From NCBI RefSeq assembly GCF_035582795.1, contig NC_134366.1:140268756-140332755 (forward strand): 64,000 nt of DNA. Reading direction: 5' to 3'. Below are positions 59,678 to 64,000 of this stretch, one piece after another; the first letter of the stretch is position 1; each line of letters opens with the position of its first letter. This DNA comes from Mycteria americana (lineage: Eukaryota > Chordata > Aves > Ciconiiformes > Ciconiidae). The position numbers and the translations under genes are program-made. The notes below the pieces were generated by a model. That model saw only the letters and a list, made by a program, of their open reading frames with translations. It was not told where the DNA came from and ran no database searches.

Positions 59678-62600
59678 AATGGGGCAGGATGGGTGCAGAC
59701 TGCCAGCAAGTTGGATGGGCCTCACACTGGGCAAAAGGAAAGATGTGGAAGGGTGGGGGCATCTGTTGGGGGCATTTTGGTGAGACTGGTGATAAATTTG
59801 GAAGTTGTGAAGACTGGTATGACAAGAGTTATAAAAAAAAAGGGGAGAACAAGAATAAAGCTTGAAACTGATACCTTTTAACGCACCTTCTTTCTTTGAT
59901 TACTAGATGCAACAGAAGTGCCTTAGGGTAATTCTATAGGCTCTGGCTTCTCCAGAGTTGTGTAGAATGAGGAGGAAGCAATAAATTGTAGAGAAAAGAT
60001 GCCATTGCAAGAATCCCAACAACAGTTGTGTGAGGATGATGAAGCCGTATGTTGAATAATTTCAGAAAATGAACAGGCTCTTGTATGACTAAGAATAACT
60101 AGTGAGCTTCCGTATGCTTTAAGGCACAAACTGATGGCATGGCTGGTAACTCTAATCAGGCAAAATGCTCATTGTAATTGGCTTTTTAAATAAAAATATC
60201 TGGCCTGGCCCACATGCATTTAGCCAGTACATTCCAGTTAATTAGCATCAGGCAGAAATCTCTTTCCTGTCCATATGGAGTTTGCATTTTGTGAATTGGA
60301 GGAGGTGAAGATGGCAGAGAGGAGGAAGATGGGAAGGATGTGTTTTCTTCTGAGGCTACAGACATCCACCACTGGTCAAAAGAGAATGGAAAACATAGTT
60401 GCTCTTTAAGGCATTAGAGGACATTAGAAATTGCCTTATCATAAGCTTAAAATGCATATATCTGAAATAAGTGATGTTCAGCATGTTAATTCTGATGCTG
60501 TAACAGTAACCAAACATTACAGGAAAAAATGCTGGTAAAAAATGACAAATTCTTATTCTTTTCAGTAGAAGATCTTTGTTCTCTGCTCATATATTTCACC
60601 TAATGAAATTCTGTCCATCTCTTTAGAGAGTGTTAATTGATAAACTGCTCCTTGATTTCTCTCTTGCCTTGTTTAGGAGGTCAAAGGCTGGATGAATTGT
60701 TCTGGTGAGCCATGTATGTTCTCCTGGCAGCTGGTTGTCCTAACACATAATCTGCCATAAAACAATTCAGATCTGAATTTCCAGACCTTAATTTCTGCAT
60801 GGTAAAGTGCCCAGACTGCTTTTACCCTGAAGCAAAGTAGTTTTACCCCTCTTTCATTTAATCGAATGTTATTCATTCAAACTGAATGAAAGAGCAGTAT
60901 CCATTTGCTGCAGGATATATATGCACACAGACAATTATGGCTTAGCTGTCCAGTCTGTGCAAGTTCATACTTTAGCTTACCTCCTGATAGTTTACAAGAC
61001 TATATCCTAGATATGGCCTGAGGAATTTAGAATGAATGGGTAAGTCAAAGCATCCATTAACCTTGTGCAAGCATAGAACAACATTCCCCCTTTTTACTGG
61101 GTGTCAAAAGCCTTTCTTTTCTGTTACACCTTTGATACAGCACTCCCAATAGTCATTTGCCCTTCTCTAGGTTTTAACAAAAGACACAAAACAGCATTTA
61201 TTGTTTTTCTCTAAGCAAAGACAATCTCAAACTGTCCCTGGACACCTCCCTTGAATGAGGATATGACTCAGGTTTCATTTGTTTCCTGTCCTGGTATGCT
61301 CTCTTCTGACACACCTACAAATTTAGTGATGGCTGGAGGAAATAAACAGGTCAGCTGGGATATCTCAAAATTCCTTTTATTTGGTGATAAAAAGGCCTGT
61401 AAAGTATGGCCTTTATAATGACTGCAACATTTGTTAAATCTACAAAATGTATAGCACTGTAGGTAGGGGCTCTTCAAAGATATACCATCCTCATAGCTAT
61501 TAATCACTAGCCAAATCTCTGCTACAGCAAAAGTAGAAGCAGGGTCTTGCCTGAGGCTAGTGTGAACAAGCTTAGGGAAAACAGCTCCCTTGAACCTTAT
61601 AAAACCTTACACCACGGCACTGACCTTTTCAATCATATTTGCTTTCTCTACATGCAAATATTAAGGTAATCAATTACTGGGAAAGCTAAATATCAAGATT
61701 TCTACAGTACCTCAATATTCATGATTCAGACTGACGTTATTATTCTCACCTGCTGAATGTTACTTTGCTTCCAACTGCTTTGTTCTCCTTTCAATCTCCT
61801 TTTAAACTACAGTACAAAGCTAGAACCTCTTGGCAGCTTCTGATGAATGTCTTTAATGAACACAAAATTGAAACATGAGAGAAAGTAACTGGGAAGTAAG
61901 AACTGTCATGGTACAATGAGTGATGAATATTCACTGTAATTATAAATTGTGTGTAATATTAGGCTATATGGCCCAGAAGGTTGCTTTTTAAGAATCTGAA
62001 ATTTAAGAGCTTTATCAAAAGGTTTTCAAATATTTAAATGGACTTAGGCCGCAGGTAATGCAGAGATCACTCATTAAGACAGAAAAAAATGGTTAACTGT
62101 TGTTTACAGAAAGGTATTTGTATTTCACTTTTTTCCTCTCTCTCTTTCTTTCAAGAGACTTGTTCATATACTACATACATTTGTTCATTGCTGACAGCAT
62201 GCTTGCCTACCGTACTAAGCAGTTCAAGCAATGAGAGAAAAATTACACTTTCGCACAACTTATTTTCAAGACAATTTAGCACTATGGAAAGCTTTCTCTT
62301 AACTATAGTTTCAGAGGCTGAGATGCAATACTTATCATTACCTTTTAGTAGCACTAACAGAAACTTATAAAGGTACTGTAAAAGTAAAAAGCAGCAGAAA
62401 ACCAAGAAGTTGCTATTAGGAAGCAATAATGGTTATCTTGTTTTCATTCAAACATACGAAAAAAGCTATTTGAAAAGCAGATATTTACTGCTGTTTGTGT
62501 GAGTGAATGTAAATACTTTCAAATATTTATCTATTTTATTACCATAAATGACAAAAGCTAATGATAACATTGTTCAGTAACTCATAGCATGACACTTGAG

Positions 62601-63634
62601 AAATACTTAAATAAGCAAGTATGTGTACAGGTGAGTCTCAGGGTTAACTGGTACCACTCAGAATGCATCTGAAAAAGGCATTGTGAACACTGAGGATGGA
62701 AAGTATCTCTGACATGATAGTATTTGAAAGGATCACAATGATGTATGAATCTTGTGTTTTGCTGCAGCTTATTTGGGATATTTGACATTTAGTTAACATC
62801 TTGGCATCTTAAAGTTACTTAAGCAATAGGAACAGCAATTTTTTTCAAATGTATTTGGCCACCTTGAAAATAATGAGGAAATTTAAAATTTAGGCTGCAA
62901 AAGAGGTATTTATCTTTTGCTAGGTAGCTAGCTAACTGATAGACATTTCCACACAAAGAAGAGATTAAGTAGACTTTGAGAAATGTTTTGTTACATCACT
63001 GTACACATATACAGCTGCTTTTGGGAAAGGGATACAAACTCTTCCCTTCTGTAATTGGAATAAAAGTTTTAAATGAGAGGAAAATAAGAATCCCACACCT
63101 TCTCTTGCCAAGTCTCAGCCAATTTGTCAGCAATGCTACTTCATATCCTGTGGCAGGAAGTAAAAAAAGACACCTAACGAATTCTTGATCTGGGAGATTT
63201 CTTGGTGTCAAATTTCACACCATCAGATGTTTGCATTTTCTCTCAAGTACTCTAGCCATTTCTTTATTTCAAGGGTTTGGCAGCTTTGAAATACTTTCAT
63301 TCCAAATGCTTTAATTCCGTCTTACTTCTATTCTCTATCAAGCTTTCCTTCGACAGGGTCCCTGTTATTAGTTCTTTGCATGGCTAAGCTTATGAGTTCT
63401 TAACTTATGACTGATAAGATGAACTGCTGCTATAAATTGGGAGTTCTTCAGTTGATGAAAGAATGAAATAATTAAAAAAGGAAAAGACTTGGGTATCATA
63501 GGAGTAAGTACAGGCCACTAATATAAGTCCACAGGAGAGGTTGTTTTGAGGTCATTTCCAACAGTGAAAGGTACATATTGATAGCATTTTAAAACTAGTA
63601 GTGTCTTACTACTGGAAATAGTTCTGTTGAGCTT

Positions 63635-63765
63635 TACCTACAGTTCTGGACAGCCATGTTCAAGAAAGATGAATTTATATCAGGATGGGTACAAAGAAAG
63701 GTTGCAAGACTGATAAGGGGAATGGAGATTCTAATCTGCATGAGGTGACCAGCCCTTGACTTATG
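63635..63765 (+). mobile_element. Ancient CR1 LINE relic (C-terminal region)
   Basis: The plus strand reads CAGTTCTGGACAGCCATGTTCAAGAAAGATGAATTTATA, then GGGTACAAAGAAAGGTTGCAAGACTGATAAGGGGAATGGAG and TGCATGAGGTGACC. This follows the CR1 coding region for [26 protein letters not shown], then [10 protein letters not shown], in order and spacing, with many substitutions. It resembles the L3-like old CR1 group more than the two young copies. It may continue weakly to the right. Confidence 0.66.
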
Positions 63766-64000
63766 CACTAAACAAATAAAAAAGAGCGCCAACCCCAAAA
63801 TACACAGATTGCTCTCTACAACTAAATACTTAGGAATAAAGAAGAAAACAAGTATTCCTTAAGCTGACAGTAACGATTTAGTAACAAGTTATATATAGTG
63901 GTCATTTATACTAAAAATTGAAGGAAATAGGTGGATTGTTAGAAAATGTTGAAGAATGTTGTTGTTCCTTGATTTTGCGGGTCATGATATTAGCCTGCAT

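Larger units (their letters stand above)
44814..64000 (-). other. JPH1 upstream intron, at least 19 kb
   Basis: The acceptor of the penultimate exon is at 44814-44815, and the intron has no recognisable 5' end within the window. I looked on the minus strand for the conserved segment that should precede it (the alpha-helical stretch ending near DFYQPG) and did not find it. The exon probably lies beyond 64000. The intron is AT-rich with several old repeats, listed separately. The stretches between them contain only short open frames without domains. One of these is the 100-codon minus frame at 46814-47116; another tract, 47980-48600, is GC-richer than its neighbours. Confidence 0.75.

Noticed and set aside
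59491..59881. Several short frames with repeated Met/His/Cys residues
   Set aside because: They are translations of the GCATGCATG duplication, not genes.

Overview
This is vertebrate nuclear DNA, almost certainly from a bird. It is AT-rich, non-operonic and repeat-punctuated, and its dominant mobile element is the CR1 LINE. CR1 copies show the avian 3' end made of short (ATTCTRTG)n-type repeats. The only protein-coding gene I can support is the 3' end of JPH1 (junctophilin-1) on the minus strand. Two of its coding exons are here: a large penultimate exon at 44152-44813, encoding the divergent Pro/Ser/Lys-rich region, and a 27-codon terminal exon at 35851-35931, encoding the C-terminal membrane anchor that ends in HFLT. 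The reading phase and splice sites of the two exons fit exactly. A 3' UTR of about 2.6 kb probably follows, down to about 33245.

Layout. Positions 1-33240 lie downstream of JPH1 and hold no gene I can support. This stretch contains a 2.8 kb CR1 copy on the minus strand (2881-5715), a 2.3 kb CR1 copy on the plus strand (19700-21994), much older CR1 relics (10085-10345 and 27949-28235), a MIR-like SINE relic (9055-9125), simple repeats, and AT-rich tracts that resemble conserved non-coding sequence. Positions 33245-44813 are the JPH1 3' UTR, last exon, 8.2 kb last intron and penultimate exon. The last intron carries a 5'-truncated CR1 (38284-38471), a long ancient CR1 relic (42325-43165) and an interspersed-repeat fragment (43625-43750). 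Positions 44814-64000 are read as the next upstream JPH1 intron, more than 19 kb long. It holds a SINE-like relic (50870-51150), two ancient CR1 relics (55480-55730 and 63635-63765) and an ancient L2-type LINE relic (57720-58640). I did not find the exons for the MORN repeats and the alpha-helical segment, so they should lie beyond the right edge.

The two long CR1 copies keep most of ORF2 (endonuclease end, reverse transcriptase, C-terminal domain). Each has stop codons and frameshifts and is dead. I saw no tRNA, rRNA, CRISPR array or bacterial-type feature. No new biological system is evident. The most useful observations are the JPH1 gene model, the stratified record of LINE activity, and a few unexplained tracts that need alignment to other genomes.
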